Shown in pieces: positions 48,407-58,297 of a DNA stretch of 64,000 bases. A program made the position numbers and the translations under genes. This stretch comes from Nitrincola lacisaponensis (GTDB lineage: Bacteria; Pseudomonadota; Gammaproteobacteria; Pseudomonadales; Balneatricaceae), in contig NZ_JMSZ01000024.1 in the NCBI RefSeq assembly GCF_000691225.1, positions 62,001-126,000 of the forward strand, read 5' to 3'. The notes beneath the pieces are model-generated. The model was not told where the DNA came from and searched no databases. It saw nothing but the letters and a program-made list of their open reading frames with translations. Position 1 is the first letter of the stretch. Each line of letters starts with the position of its first letter.

Positions 48407-49393
48407 TTACTGAGCCTGTTCGATCAGCTCGCCGCTTTCCTGCTCATTGCCATCGCTGCCCAGTGTCCCGAAGCTGATACGGTGCAGCAGTGACCGGCGT
48501 CCGCTGCTGGTATTACGTTCGCCATCAGCTTCTGCCTGACGCAGGCGATCCGGGTTTACCGGACGGGCCGGAGTCGCCGGTTCAATCTGACCGAGCAGAC
48601 CAAAGGTTGCGGTATACAGCAGGTCGAAGCGCTGTGGTGAGAAAGGACGAATTACATAATCCGGGAAGTTCACCCGCAAGACTTCCAGTGCATTCTCCGC
48701 CAGATCATGCATACCCAGCTTGGTATAGGATTCTGCCATGATCGCCAGTGCATCCGGTACAGCCGGGGTTTCCTGCAGATTCTCGACGACATAGCGACCA
48801 CGGTTCGCGGCAGCCACCCAGGCTTCACGCTTCATGTAGTAGCTGGCAACATGAATCTCATAGGTGGCCAGACGGTTCTTCAGATACTGCATACGGCGCT
48901 GGGCATCCGGCGCAAACTCACTGTCCGGGTAGCGGTTCAGCAGAATCGAGAAGCTCTCAAAGGAATCCAGCGCTGCACCCGGATCGCGCTGGGTTTCGTC
49001 CAGCGGCAGGAAGCGGGCCAGGAAGTTGCGATCCTCCTCGAACGACGTCAGTCCCTTCAGGTAGTAGGCATAATCAATATGATCATGGTTCGGGTGCAGT
49101 CGCACGAAACGGTCAGCGGCTGCCCGGGCGGCTGCAGGCTCACTATTGCGGTAGTAGGCATAGATGAGTTCCAGCTGAGCCTGCTCGGAAAAGCGACCGA
49201 AAGGATAACGGGCTTCCAGCAGCTGAAGCTTTTCAATGGCCAGCGACCAGTTGCCTGCATCCAGCGCACTCATGGCGTCGTCATAGAGAATCTGTTCGGG
49301 AATATCCGGAATGGTTTTATCGCCACCAAACCAGGAACAGCCGGACAGGAGGATCAAAAGGGTCAGAGCGCCAATCACTTTGACAAGTTGCAT
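48407..49393 (-). CDS. bamD: Outer membrane assembly lipoprotein BamD
   Basis: BamD is the essential TPR lipoprotein of the BAM complex. The 328-residue protein has a signal peptide with lipobox LSGCSW (C19), then tetratricopeptide repeats beginning [31 protein letters not shown] and [33 protein letters not shown]. It has a longer C-terminal tail than E. coli BamD (245). It is divergent from rluD, as is usual. Confidence 0.95.
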   Translation of the reverse strand: MQLVKVIGALTLLILLSGCSWFGGDKTIPDIPEQILYDDAMSALDAGNWSLAIEKLQLLEARYPFGRFSEQAQLELIYAYYRNSEPAAARAAADRFVRLHPNHDHIDYAYYLKGLTSFEEDRNFLARFLPLDETQRDPGAALDSFESFSILLNRYPDSEFAPDAQRRMQYLKNRLATYEIHVASYYMKREAWVAAANRGRYVVENLQETPAVPDALAIMAESYTKLGMHDLAENALEVLRVNFPDYVIRPFSPQRFDLLYTATFGLLGQIEPATPARPVNPDRLRQAEADGERNTSSGRRSLLHRISFGTLGSDGNEQESGELIEQAQ

Positions 49394-49530
49394 ATCGCTT
49401 TATCCTGAGATGTTGACTGAATCCGGCGTTTCAGATCGGATTCAGTTATACTGGAAGTACGTTTAATCGGGCCTATTAAAACACAACCCGATGCCAAGCT
49501 AAAACATCCCTGAGTAAAGATTGGAATCCG

Positions 49531-50499
49531 ATGTCAGAACAGGTTGAATTACAAGCCAGCGTACCGGCCGATATGTACGGTTTACGACTGGACCAGGCGG
49601 TCTCGCAATTGTTCCCCGACTACTCCCGTTCCCGGCTGCAAAGCTGGATCAAAGACGGTGCATTGCGGGTCAATGGCGAGGCGCGCCGTCCGCGTGACAA
49701 GCTGAACGGTGGTGAAGAGATCACCGTGTCCGTCGAGATTCCGGCGATTGAGCGCCATGAAGCGCAATCCATCCCGCTGGATATCGTCTATGAAGATGAG
49801 GATATCCTGATTCTCAACAAACCGGCCGGGCTGGTGGTGCATCCTGCCGCCGGACATGCCGATGGCACCTTGCTGAATGCCCTGCTGCACCATTCACCGG
49901 CGATTGCCCATGTTCCGCGAGCGGGGATCGTACACCGTCTGGACCGTGATACCACCGGTCTGATGGTGGTGGCAAAAACCATCCAGGCGCAAACCGATCT
50001 GGTTGCACAACTGCAGGATCGCAGCATGGGGCGTGAGTATGAAGCCATCGTCCAGGGCGTGATGACCGGTGGTGGCTGTGTTGATGAGCCGATGGGGCGT
50101 CACTCCAAACATCGCCAGAAAATGGCTGTAGTCGGCGTTGGCAAGGAAGCGATCACTCACTACCGGGTGCTGGAAAAGTTTCGTGCCCACACCCATATCC
50201 GCCTGAAACTGGAAACCGGACGCACCCATCAGATCCGCGTACATATGGCGCATATCAACTATCCGCTGATAGGTGATCCGCTGTATGGTGGTCGTTTCCG
50301 CTTGCCCAAAGGCTGCTCTGAAGCCCTGCAGGAAAACCTGAAACAGCTGCGCCGTCAGGCACTGCATGCGAAAAAGCTGGAACTCTGGCACCCGCGTACA
50401 GGTCAGTTAATGAGTTGGGAAATCGATCTGCCCGACGACTTTGAATCCCTGCGTCAGTTGCTGAAGCAGGATGCGGAACAACACGACTACGAGCTGTAA
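49531..50499 (+). CDS. rluD: 23S rRNA pseudouridine synthase RluD
   Basis: RluD forms pseudouridines in helix 69 of 23S rRNA. The 322-residue protein has an S4 domain (GLRLDQAVSQLFPDYSRSRLQSWIKDGALRVNG) and the catalytic motif IVHRLDRDTTGLMVVAK with the active aspartate. TGRTHQIRVHMAHINYPLIGD supports it further. pgeF follows after 3 bases, as in most relatives. Confidence 0.96.
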   Translation: MSEQVELQASVPADMYGLRLDQAVSQLFPDYSRSRLQSWIKDGALRVNGEARRPRDKLNGGEEITVSVEIPAIERHEAQSIPLDIVYEDEDILILNKPAGLVVHPAAGHADGTLLNALLHHSPAIAHVPRAGIVHRLDRDTTGLMVVAKTIQAQTDLVAQLQDRSMGREYEAIVQGVMTGGGCVDEPMGRHSKHRQKMAVVGVGKEAITHYRVLEKFRAHTHIRLKLETGRTHQIRVHMAHINYPLIGDPLYGGRFRLPKGCSEALQENLKQLRRQALHAKKLELWHPRTGQLMSWEIDLPDDFESLRQLLKQDAEQHDYEL

Positions 50500-50502
50500 A
50501 TC

Positions 50503-51237
50503 ATGAAACTGATCAGAGCCAGCTGGCCGGTAAAGCCGAGTATACATGCCCTGACCACCACCCGACTGGATGGTGTCAGTGAGGCACCTTTTGCCGGATT
50601 GAACTTTGCCTTCCACGTTGGCGATGATCCTGCTCATGTTGAACAGAACCGTCAGATACTGCAAAAAGCCCTGGGACTGAAAAAACCGGCCCAATGGCTG
50701 GAACAGGTACATGGCTGTGGTGTGGTTAAGGCTGCTGCCGATGACTGCCCCATGGCTGCCGATGCCTGCTGGAGTGATGAACCGGGCCTGGCCTGTGCGA
50801 TCATGACAGCGGACTGCCTGCCGGTACTCTTCTGTGATCGTGCCGGTAGCCGGGTTGCGGCAGCACATGCTGGCTGGCGTGGGCTGGCAGGCGGTGTGCT
50901 GGAAAATACCCTGGCCGTATTCGACGACCCGGCTGAAGTACAGGTATGGCTCGGCCCGGCCATCGGTCCGCTGGCCTTTGAAGTCGGAGACGACGTCTTT
51001 CTGGCCTTCTGTGAAGAGCAGCCCCTGGCATCCGATGCCTTTGTCCGCTCGCCCACCAATCCGGAAAAATGGCTTGCCGACATCTACCAGCTGGCGCGTA
51101 TCCGTCTGAATGCGGCGGGCGTCACCGACATTTATGGCGGTGATTTCTGCACCTTCACCGATAGTGAGTACTTCTATTCCTACCGTCGTGACGGTCAGAC
51201 CGGGCGAATGGTCAGTCTGATCTGGATCGAAGAATAA
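50503..51237 (+). CDS. pgeF: Peptidoglycan editing factor PgeF (YfiH, laccase-domain)
   Basis: The 244-residue protein belongs to the multicopper-oxidase-like DUF152/YfiH family; PgeF of E. coli is reported to prevent misuse of L-serine in the peptidoglycan stem. Conserved metal residues are in ADCLPVLFCDRAGSRVAAAHAGWRGLAGGV and FCTFTDSEYFYSYRRDG. It is coupled to rluD. Confidence 0.93.
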   Translation: MKLIRASWPVKPSIHALTTTRLDGVSEAPFAGLNFAFHVGDDPAHVEQNRQILQKALGLKKPAQWLEQVHGCGVVKAAADDCPMAADACWSDEPGLACAIMTADCLPVLFCDRAGSRVAAAHAGWRGLAGGVLENTLAVFDDPAEVQVWLGPAIGPLAFEVGDDVFLAFCEEQPLASDAFVRSPTNPEKWLADIYQLARIRLNAAGVTDIYGGDFCTFTDSEYFYSYRRDGQTGRMVSLIWIEE

Positions 51238-51260
51238 TTGAGCTGTTTAAAAAGTAACCA

Positions 51261-51289
51261 CTTGAATTGATCAAAATGCAGCCCCATTA
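51261..51289 (+). promoter_or_regulatory. Sigma32 heat-shock promoter of clpB
   Basis: CTTGAA (51261-51266), a 15-base spacer and CCCCATTA (51282-51289) match the sigma32 consensus. It lies 64 bases before the clpB start codon, where heat-shock control is expected. Confidence 0.88.
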
Positions 51290-51353
51290 ATTCAGCAAAC
51301 CCAAATGTGAGCGCCCAGCCGCGCCGCACTGATGCAGAATTAAGGAGAGGGGC

Positions 51354-53930
51354 ATGAGACCCGATAAATTTACATCCAAATTACAGGATGCACTCACCGA
51401 CGCCCAGTCCATGGCGGTCGGTAAAGACCACAACTTCATCGAACCGATTCACCTGCTGGCCGCGTTTATCGAACAGCGCGATGGCTCCGTGCGCCCGTTG
51501 CTGGGACAGGCCGGTGCCCAGTTGCCCCTGCTGACCCGTAAAATCGGTGAAGCACTCGACCGCCTGCCACAAGTACAGAACCCGGACGGTGAAATCCGTC
51601 TGTCGCAGAATATGGCCCGCCTGTTCAACCTGACCGATAAACTGGCACAACAGCGTGGCGATCAGTACATCGCCAGCGAACTGATGCTGCTGGCCATGAT
51701 AGATGACAAAACCGATGCGGGCCGTGTGCTGAAAGAAGCCGGTGTCACCCGTGAAAAACTGATCGAGGCCATCAACAACATGCGTGGAGGCGCTGCCGTG
51801 ACTGACCCCAATGTCGAAGAATCCCGTCAGGCACTGGATAAATACTGCGTTGACCTCACCGAACGTGCCGAAAGCGGCAAACTCGACCCGGTGATCGGTC
51901 GTGATGAAGAGATCCGCCGCACCATTCAGGTGCTGCAGCGTCGTACCAAAAACAACCCGGTGCTGATCGGTGAACCCGGTGTCGGTAAAACCGCCATCGT
52001 TGAAGGTCTGGCGCAGCGCATCATCAACGGTGAAGTGCCCGAAGGCCTGAAGCACAAACGGGTGCTGGCGCTGGATATGGGCTCGCTGATCGCCGGTGCC
52101 AAATTCCGGGGCGAGTTTGAAGAGCGCCTGAAAGCCGTTTTGAATGAACTCTCCAAGCAGGAAGGCCAGATCATCCTGTTTATCGACGAACTGCACACCA
52201 TGGTGGGTGCCGGTAAGGGCGAAGGCGCGATGGATGCCGGTAACATGCTCAAACCTGCGCTGGCACGTGGTGAACTCCACTGTGTTGGTGCTACCACCCT
52301 GGATGAATACCGTCAGTATGTGGAAAAAGATGCCGCACTGGAGCGCCGTTTCCAGAAAGTCATTGTTGACGAACCCAGCGAAGAAGACACCATCGCCATC
52401 CTGCGTGGCCTGAAAGAACGTTACGAAGTGCACCATGGTGTCGATATTACCGACTCGGCCATCATTGCGGCGGCCAAACTCAGCCAGCGCTACATCACCG
52501 ACCGTCAGCTGCCGGACAAAGCCATCGACCTGGTGGACGAAGCCGCGTCCCGTATCCGTATGGAGATGGACTCCAAGCCGGAAGAGATGGACCGTCTGGA
52601 GCGCCGTCTGATCCAGCTGAAAATGGAACGCGAAGCACTGAAAAAAGAGAAAGACGATGCCACCCGCAAACGTCTGGAAGAGCTGCAGCACAATATCACC
52701 AAGCTGGAGAAAGAATACTCCGACCTGGAAGAGATCTGGAAAGCTGAAAAAGCCACCCTGCAAGGCTCCGCACAGGTCAAGGAACAGCTCGACCAGGCAC
52801 GTGTCGAGATGGAACAGGCCCGTCGTGCCGGTGATCTGACCAAAATGGCAGAGCTGCAGTATGGCCGCATTCCCGAACTGGAGAAACAGCTGCAGGCGGC
52901 TGACTCGGCGGAACAGGGCGCGCATGAATCCAAATTGCTGCGCAACAAGGTCACCGAAGAAGAAGTGGCCGAAGTCGTCGCCCGCTGGACCGGCATTCCG
53001 GTCAGCAAAATGCTGGAAGGTGAACGCGATAAACTGCTGCGCATGGAAGATGCGTTGCACAGCCGTGTCGTCGGTCAGGCTGAAGCCGTCGTCGCCGTCT
53101 CCAATGCCGTGCGCCGCTCCCGCGCAGGCCTTGCTGATCCCGCACGTCCCAGCGGCAGCTTCCTGTTCCTTGGCCCAACCGGTGTAGGTAAAACCGAACT
53201 CTGCAAAGCCCTGGCACACTTCCTGTTCGACACCGAAGAGGCGATGGTGCGCATCGACATGTCCGAGTTTATGGAGAAACACTCCGTTGCCCGCCTGATC
53301 GGTGCACCTCCCGGCTATGTCGGTTATGAAGAAGGCGGCTACCTGACCGAAGCTGTGCGTCGCAAACCCTACTCAGTCCTGTTGCTGGACGAAGTCGAAA
53401 AAGCGCACCCCGATGTCTTCAACATCCTGTTGCAAGTCCTCGAAGATGGCCGCCTGACCGACGGCCAGGGCCGTACCGTCGACTTCCGTAACACCATCGT
53501 GGTGATGACCTCCAACCTGGGATCTGACCTGATTCAGGGTTACAGCGACGATGACGACTACGAACTGATGAAAAAAGCGGTCATGGAAGTGGTCGGCATG
53601 CACTTCCGTCCGGAAGTGATCAACCGTATCGACGAAGTAGTGGTATTCCACAGCCTGCGCAAAGAGCAGGTGGCCGGTATCGCCAACATCCAGCTGGAAC
53701 GTCTGCGCAAACGCCTGGCCGAATTCGACCTGCGTTTGACTCTGACACCCACCGCCATGGAAAAACTGGTCGACGTCGGCTTCGAACCCATCTACGGTGC
53801 CCGCCCGCTGAAACGCGCCATTCAACAGTGGATTGAAAACCCGCTGGCCCAGAAACTGCTGGCTGGCGACTATCCGCCCGGCAGCGAAATTGGCGTCGAT
53901 GTGGAAGCCGGTCAGTTCACCTTCCGCTAA
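51354..53930 (+). CDS. clpB: ATP-dependent disaggregase ClpB
   Basis: ClpB dissolves protein aggregates with DnaK. The 858-residue protein has the N-terminal Clp repeat domain (about 1-145), the first AAA+ module with Walker A GEPGVGKT near residue 206, the coiled-coil middle domain (about 405-525), and the second module with GPTGVGKTE near residue 606 and [21 protein letters not shown] precedes the ATG. It is the last core gene before the cassette region. Confidence 0.98.
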   Translation: MRPDKFTSKLQDALTDAQSMAVGKDHNFIEPIHLLAAFIEQRDGSVRPLLGQAGAQLPLLTRKIGEALDRLPQVQNPDGEIRLSQNMARLFNLTDKLAQQRGDQYIASELMLLAMIDDKTDAGRVLKEAGVTREKLIEAINNMRGGAAVTDPNVEESRQALDKYCVDLTERAESGKLDPVIGRDEEIRRTIQVLQRRTKNNPVLIGEPGVGKTAIVEGLAQRIINGEVPEGLKHKRVLALDMGSLIAGAKFRGEFEERLKAVLNELSKQEGQIILFIDELHTMVGAGKGEGAMDAGNMLKPALARGELHCVGATTLDEYRQYVEKDAALERRFQKVIVDEPSEEDTIAILRGLKERYEVHHGVDITDSAIIAAAKLSQRYITDRQLPDKAIDLVDEAASRIRMEMDSKPEEMDRLERRLIQLKMEREALKKEKDDATRKRLEELQHNITKLEKEYSDLEEIWKAEKATLQGSAQVKEQLDQARVEMEQARRAGDLTKMAELQYGRIPELEKQLQAADSAEQGAHESKLLRNKVTEEEVAEVVARWTGIPVSKMLEGERDKLLRMEDALHSRVVGQAEAVVAVSNAVRRSRAGLADPARPSGSFLFLGPTGVGKTELCKALAHFLFDTEEAMVRIDMSEFMEKHSVARLIGAPPGYVGYEEGGYLTEAVRRKPYSVLLLDEVEKAHPDVFNILLQVLEDGRLTDGQGRTVDFRNTIVVMTSNLGSDLIQGYSDDDDYELMKKAVMEVVGMHFRPEVINRIDEVVVFHSLRKEQVAGIANIQLERLRKRLAEFDLRLTLTPTAMEKLVDVGFEPIYGARPLKRAIQQWIENPLAQKLLAGDYPPGSEIGVDVEAGQFTFR

Positions 53931-53952
53931 TCAGCGACTAAAGTCCCCCAAT

Positions 53953-53986
53953 CAAAGGCTTGCTCACGCAGGCCTTTGTTGTTTTA
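53953..53986 (+). terminator. Terminator after clpB
   Basis: CAAAGGC / GCCTTTG extended by TGC / GCA with one T-G pair gives an 11-bp stem, followed by TTGTTTT. It starts 22 bases after the clpB stop. Confidence 0.82.
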
Positions 53987-54473
53987 ATCAGACCTCGACA
54001 ATTGGAGTAGTACCACGCTGTGATGGAGCACGGTCCGGGCGGTAGCGTGCCTAAAGCTCAAGCCTGGAAACTTCATCAAATCCTTTTCTGTCACTGATAT
54101 TCATCCGAAGTCGAAGCGCTATGCGGTTTTTCGCAATATCTGTATGGCTACCGGGCTCGTATGCCATCGAGGGGTTATGCAGTAGATGCTTTCTTGTCAG
54201 GTCAGAATGACGGGCAAAGTGGTCGTCAGGGCTCATATCTGGGAAGCTAGGGTTTACAAACATATCCTGCTTTAAGGTGAAATTTTGATAATGGTCGGCA
54301 TGATTGGTTTGCCTGATGAATATGAATATTGTAAAGGCCGGAAATAATAAGGCTGCTCTGGGTTTTGAGTTATCTGAGGATTAACTTATGGGCTGGGATA
54401 GTAGTCTGGAGGGAGTGGCCTTTGGGACTGCTGTATAAATGTTAAGCGCTAAAAGAATATTGGAGTTAAAATT
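53987..54473. other. Non-coding junction between clpB and the cassette array
   Basis: About 490 bases without a convincing gene. A 70-codon frame on the minus strand (54051-54263) has no recognised homology and a poor ribosome-binding site. A 22-codon frame at 54316-54384 ends in the TAA of a possible attC. No integrase or attI could be recognised. An attC-like site lies at 54379-54447. Confidence 0.55.
54379..54447 (+). other. Candidate attC site 0
   Basis: GATTAAC (54379-54385) and GTTAAGC (54441-54447) resemble the R'' and R' core sites. An 8-bp imperfect helix (54400-54407 with 54425-54432) folds between them. The stop codon of a small upstream frame overlaps the left core, as in later cassettes. 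It marks the probable left edge of the first complete cassette. Confidence 0.5.
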
Positions 54474-54866
54474 ATGGATTGGAAATATACACTTCCAACA
54501 CAATGCCCACCAAAAGAAGCACGAAATGATGAAATAGAACTGTACAGGTTGGTAGAAAACTCCCCTCCTACTTCTAGTGATTTTGTTCCGCTTGCGGTTG
54601 AGCTTAAAACTCCACATCAGAAATTTGATGAATTCATGAATTGCTGCTCTCATGGATTGTCAGCTTTTAAAACTATTGAGGGCGCTATTAAATGGAGAAA
54701 GAAATATAAAAAGAAATTTAAGAATCACAAAATATCAAAGGGGGTTATTAAGAAGAAAGATGGAATGGTGCTTGAAACATTTAAAAGGCCTCATATAACA
54801 TGGTGGGTATCCACTGAGCAGCCTGAAAGAGGGTTTATAGAGGTGGAAGAAAATGCCGCAGCATAA
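54474..54866 (+). CDS. Hypothetical protein, first gene of cassette 1
   Basis: The 130-residue product is not recognised. It has no signal peptide or membrane segment; a basic central stretch (IKWRKKYKKKFKNHKISKGVIKKKDG) could bind nucleic acid or be a surface loop. Base composition is AT-rich, unlike the core genes. GGAG lies 8 bases before the ATG. It overlaps the next gene by 14 bases, so the two form a translationally coupled pair within one cassette. Confidence 0.72.
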   Translation: MDWKYTLPTQCPPKEARNDEIELYRLVENSPPTSSDFVPLAVELKTPHQKFDEFMNCCSHGLSAFKTIEGAIKWRKKYKKKFKNHKISKGVIKKKDGMVLETFKRPHITWWVSTEQPERGFIEVEENAAA

Positions 54867-56034
54867 CTATCTAAGTGTTGAGGTGAAAAATCTCAAGCCT
54901 TGGGAAATATTTGATTTTTTTGAAGGTCCAAGATTCTATAGCTGCAAAAATAAAACAGGACAAATATATCTTGTCCACTGGGTTGACTATATAAATGATA
55001 GTGATGTTTGGCTTTACTCAAAAGTTAGCTTTGAAAAGTACTGTGCTTTAAAAAATAATACAATTGATATTCGTTCGAGCTTTGAAAAACCTGAAGAAGG
55101 GTTTTCATACTTGGTTACAGTTGCATCTACAAATGAATTTAATATAGACCTAATTAGTCCAGAAAATTACGACCCTGAGTGGCTGCCTGATGAAGGTGAA
55201 TTTTTAGAATACGACACCCCATCAACTACGCTTCCTCAAAAAGTAGTAAGTAATCAAGAAGCAGCTGTTGCAAATTCGAGACAAGTTCTTGACTTGGCAT
55301 TTAGTAAGGCGCATCAAACATATGAAATTGCATCCGATGAGCTGGGTAAAATACTTACGACATTACAAAACTACCTTTTTTCATCAGCATGTCCCAGCGA
55401 TATTGATATTCGTAGAGTTCCAGAGCATGTAAAAGATGAAAATACGCTCATGGTAACAGGTCTTTTTGCGAGTTCTTTTGGTGTTAGGCTGCAAAGCAAA
55501 AATAGCGATTTATTCCCAGACTCAAGCCAAAATCGAAATCTCCACAAATTCATGGAGTTGCTTACTGCTACTGAAGAAGGTAACCGAGTTCTAAAAGTAG
55601 TGAAAGGATACAATTTGCTGTCTAGGGTTAGATACAAAGCGGTACTTAAAGAGTTGGTGGCGGCAGGAGTTTCAGTTAAATCTGAATGGTCTGATCCGCA
55701 TGGTAATTCTATATCTTCAAAAATCTCATTCGATCAAATAAAACAGGCATTGAGACAGCTGGAAGAAGATGATTCGAGTGATACACAAACAACCAAGTAT
55801 CAAGATATAAGGCTTGTTGGAGTTGATATCGAAAATGATTTTTTTGCAGTTGTAAAAAATGATGGGGAATTGTTAAAAGGTAAGCTCGATAAGTCTTTGG
55901 AGTCATATCAGTTCAATGTTCCAAGTATTGTAAATGCAACAATCGAAGAGACATGTAAAATCAATCCGGTAACAGATAAAGAAAAATGGTTATATAAACT
56001 TATAGCGATTGAGCAATCATCGCTTAACAAATGA
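54853..56034 (+). CDS. Hypothetical protein, second gene of cassette 1 (DUF6575-like)
   Basis: The 393-residue product is cytosolic by sequence. The N-terminal part (LKPWEIFDFFEGPRFYSCKNKTGQIYLVHWVDY) resembles the small family annotated as DUF6575, recalled from memory and not searched. The C-terminal part is not recognised. No catalytic motif is evident. It is AT-rich, overlaps the upstream gene, and its stop lies in the left part of attC 1, so both genes travel as one cassette. Confidence 0.75.
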   Translation: MPQHNYLSVEVKNLKPWEIFDFFEGPRFYSCKNKTGQIYLVHWVDYINDSDVWLYSKVSFEKYCALKNNTIDIRSSFEKPEEGFSYLVTVASTNEFNIDLISPENYDPEWLPDEGEFLEYDTPSTTLPQKVVSNQEAAVANSRQVLDLAFSKAHQTYEIASDELGKILTTLQNYLFSSACPSDIDIRRVPEHVKDENTLMVTGLFASSFGVRLQSKNSDLFPDSSQNRNLHKFMELLTATEEGNRVLKVVKGYNLLSRVRYKAVLKELVAAGVSVKSEWSDPHGNSISSKISFDQIKQALRQLEEDDSSDTQTTKYQDIRLVGVDIENDFFAVVKNDGELLKGKLDKSLESYQFNVPSIVNATIEETCKINPVTDKEKWLYKLIAIEQSSLNK

Positions 56035-56076
56035 ATTCAGGTGACGCCTACGTCGCACCTGATTCAGGCGTTAGGC
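56022..56076 (+). other. attC site 1
   Basis: GCTTAAC (56022-56028) and GTTAGGC (56070-56076) are good R'' and R' sites. TGAATTCAGGTG (56032-56043) pairs with CACCTGATTCA (56056-56066) with one extrahelical T, the usual mark of a folded attC. Total length is 55 bases. This is the clearest attC of the array. Confidence 0.88.
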
Positions 56077-56093
56077 ATCTAAAAGGAGAGATC

Positions 56094-56684
56094 ATGTTCG
56101 GATGGTTGAAAAAGAAGAATACTAGGGAAGTTGTATATCGTAATAAGACAGATGAATTTGAGCTTCCTCCTATTCCTAAAAGTCTTGATCAACAATTCCA
56201 AGCACTGAAAGTAGAGACTAATCAGTATTTAGACAATCAGTTAAAAGTTCTAAATGCTATGTATGGATATATGAATAAATATAATAAATTCATATCTGGT
56301 TTTTCAGTGTGTAAGAAAGGGTGCAGCCACTGCTGTAAAAATGATATTAATATTACCTCACTGGAAGCAGAGTATATTGCACAGAATGCTAACGTTAAAC
56401 CGAACTCTATTCCAGTAAAAAATGAAAATGGTAAATCAATTTGTCCTTTCCTATCAGAATATGGCGAGTGTAAGGTATACGAATTTAGACCTTTTAATTG
56501 TCGGACATTCCATGCTCTTGATGACCCTAAATACTGTATGACAGATGAAAATCATATGATTTACGGATCCTCCGGGCATGGTTACGGTTCAATCATATTG
56601 GTTAAAATATATCACGCCATTAACCAGCTGAATGGAAGTCATAGAAGCGGTGATATTAGATCATTTTTTAGCAAACGCAGCTAA
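56094..56684 (+). CDS. YkgJ-family cysteine-cluster protein (cassette 2)
   Basis: The 196-residue protein has a cysteine cluster CKKGCSHCCKNDINIT near residue 81 and a second group CPFLSEYGECKVYEFRPFNCRTF, the layout of YkgJ/CxxCxxCC zinc-iron-chelating proteins. A coiled segment (about 35-70) precedes it. The function of the family is unclear. The ATG at 56094 has AAAAGGAG upstream; an upstream ATG at 56031 lies inside attC 1. Confidence 0.82.
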   Translation: MFGWLKKKNTREVVYRNKTDEFELPPIPKSLDQQFQALKVETNQYLDNQLKVLNAMYGYMNKYNKFISGFSVCKKGCSHCCKNDINITSLEAEYIAQNANVKPNSIPVKNENGKSICPFLSEYGECKVYEFRPFNCRTFHALDDPKYCMTDENHMIYGSSGHGYGSIILVKIYHAINQLNGSHRSGDIRSFFSKRS

Positions 56685-56765
56685 CAAGTTGCAGAACTTC
56701 AGCCGCTGCGCGGCTCGGACCTCCAAAAGCTACGCTTTTTTCGTCCGGTGTGCAAAGCGTTATAT
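56678..56765 (+). other. attC site 2
   Basis: AGCTAAC at the stop of the YkgJ gene and GTTATAT at 56759-56765 flank an imperfect palindrome with AGCCGC/GCGGCT and CGGAC/GTCCG helices. It is longer (88 bases) than attC 1 and different in sequence, as expected for unrelated cassettes. Confidence 0.75.
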
Positions 56766-56792
56766 TTTTAAATAGTTATGGAATTCTAGAGA

Positions 56793-58187
56793 ATGGAATT
56801 TAGAGAAGTTACAAAGAAAGATGCTTTGTACTATTGTATGCGAGAAGAGGATCACTTCTATGACCGCAAAGCATATGGTTTGAAAGGCGATAAGGTACAA
56901 CGAATAGCAGTTGCATTTGCTAATGCTGATGGAGGTGAGTTTGTCGTCGGTGTCGCAGATGACAAAGTTTCAGATGATCCGCTATCGAGATGGCAACCAG
57001 TTGATAATTACGAAAAATTTAATGAGATAATTCAGAATCTATCGATGCCTGAACCTACCATCGATTATCGCTGCGCCTTCTTAAGACAAAAGGGAATACC
57101 TGGTTATGTTCTTCATGTGACTATCGAGAAGGGATTAGAGGTACATGAAACAAGTAAGAAGCAAGTTATTGTGCGTCTAGGCGCCCAATCCCAAGAAATT
57201 AAAGGTAATCTTCGTATAGCAGAGTTAGCATATGCAAAGGGACAAAGATCTTACGAGGATATAATTATTCCTGATGCTCAAATTGATGAGATAGAGTCCT
57301 CTAGCCACCTTAAAGATTTTGTAAACTCTTTACCCTCTGATGGTATAGACCCCTTAGATATTCTCCTTAAGCAAAATTTGGTAGATAAGGAATGGACCCC
57401 TAGGGCAGCAGCTGTCTTACTTTTTGCAGAGAATCCGTCAGCTGTATTTCCTAAGCAGTGTGCTATAAGAATTGCAAGGTATAATACGGCAGATGAAGAT
57501 CCAGAAAGAGATTCATTAACTGATGACATTGTCTCTATTGAAAAGCCAATTTATCAGCAAATTAAAGATGCATACGAGATAATAATAGAGCTATTAAAAA
57601 AGCATGAGGTTTGGACTCTTGATGGATTATTTCCAATGTCTTTCCCAAAAGAAACAATTTGGGAGTTGTTAACAAACGCTGTTATTCACCGAGACTACTC
57701 GATTTCAGACAATATTTACGTCGGTATTTATAATGACCGGATTGAGATAAGAAGCCCTGGAAAACTTCCTGGATTTGTGAAAGTAGAAAATATTTTAGAA
57801 AATAGATTTTCAAGAAATTCAAAGATAGTGCGGTTATTATCTAGATATCCGTCCTCACCAAACAAGGACTTGGGCGAAGGGATTAATACTGCATTCCAAA
57901 AAATGGTGGCTATAGGAAAGCATCCACCAGAAATATTGGAAGATGGTAATTTTGTTAGAGTTACAATCCGTCACTGTCTTAACTCTGAACCAGAAGATAT
58001 AATCATAAAGTTTATTGAAAAACACGGTACTATTAACAATAAGCAAGCACGGGATCTGACTGGTATTAGATCACCCTCCAAAATAAGCTATATTTTTTCT
58101 AAGTTGAGAGACAAAGAAATGTTAGTCAAGAATGACGCTGATTCAAGCTTAGAAATTTCTTGGTCATTGCCAGATATTTGCATATAA
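56793..58187 (+). CDS. AlbA_2/Schlafen-like putative ATP-binding protein (cassette 3)
   Basis: The 464-residue protein has an N-terminal AlbA_2 domain (about 10-140; FYDRKAYGLKGDKVQRIAVAFANADGGEFVVGV), followed by a RecG-like HATPase_c_4 region with ELLTNAVIHRDYS and IEIRSPGKLPG. The C-terminus is a winged-helix-like segment (GTINNKQARDLTGIRSPSKISYIFSKL). Such proteins are usually annotated as putative DNA-binding transcriptional regulators; several relatives occur in defence islands. It is AT-rich. Confidence 0.85.
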   Translation: MEFREVTKKDALYYCMREEDHFYDRKAYGLKGDKVQRIAVAFANADGGEFVVGVADDKVSDDPLSRWQPVDNYEKFNEIIQNLSMPEPTIDYRCAFLRQKGIPGYVLHVTIEKGLEVHETSKKQVIVRLGAQSQEIKGNLRIAELAYAKGQRSYEDIIIPDAQIDEIESSSHLKDFVNSLPSDGIDPLDILLKQNLVDKEWTPRAAAVLLFAENPSAVFPKQCAIRIARYNTADEDPERDSLTDDIVSIEKPIYQQIKDAYEIIIELLKKHEVWTLDGLFPMSFPKETIWELLTNAVIHRDYSISDNIYVGIYNDRIEIRSPGKLPGFVKVENILENRFSRNSKIVRLLSRYPSSPNKDLGEGINTAFQKMVAIGKHPPEILEDGNFVRVTIRHCLNSEPEDIIIKFIEKHGTINNKQARDLTGIRSPSKISYIFSKLRDKEMLVKNDADSSLEISWSLPDICI

Positions 58188-58188
58188 A

Positions 58189-58265
58189 AAATAATTGTAG
58201 TTGCTTAAAAGCGGGCTGGAACTTTCGCTACTACGCGGCTCTATTCCCTAAACTAGGCGTTATGT
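58189..58265 (+). other. Candidate attC site 3 (weak)
   Basis: The right end, TAGGCGTTATGT, resembles an attC R' site (GTTATGT at 58259-58265). TAGTT (58198-58202) can pair with AACTA (58251-58255). The left core does not fit RYYYAAC well. The position between two cassette-like genes supports it more than the sequence does. Confidence 0.42.
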
Positions 58266-58297
58266 GCTTTGGCGAAATGAGGAGTATTGGAGTAATC

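Noticed and set aside
49413-49452. A sigma70 promoter for rluD from TTGACT and TATACT
   Set aside because: The two hexamers are 28 bases apart, too far for one promoter.
51381-53282. A 633-codon open frame on the minus strand inside clpB
   Set aside because: It is an antisense shadow of a well-supported ClpB gene, with compositionally odd His/Phe-rich sequence and no recognised domain.
54051-54263. A 70-codon minus-strand frame, considered as an integrase remnant
   Set aside because: No tyrosine-recombinase motif (no HxxR or catalytic Y context) is visible, and the ribosome-binding site is poor.
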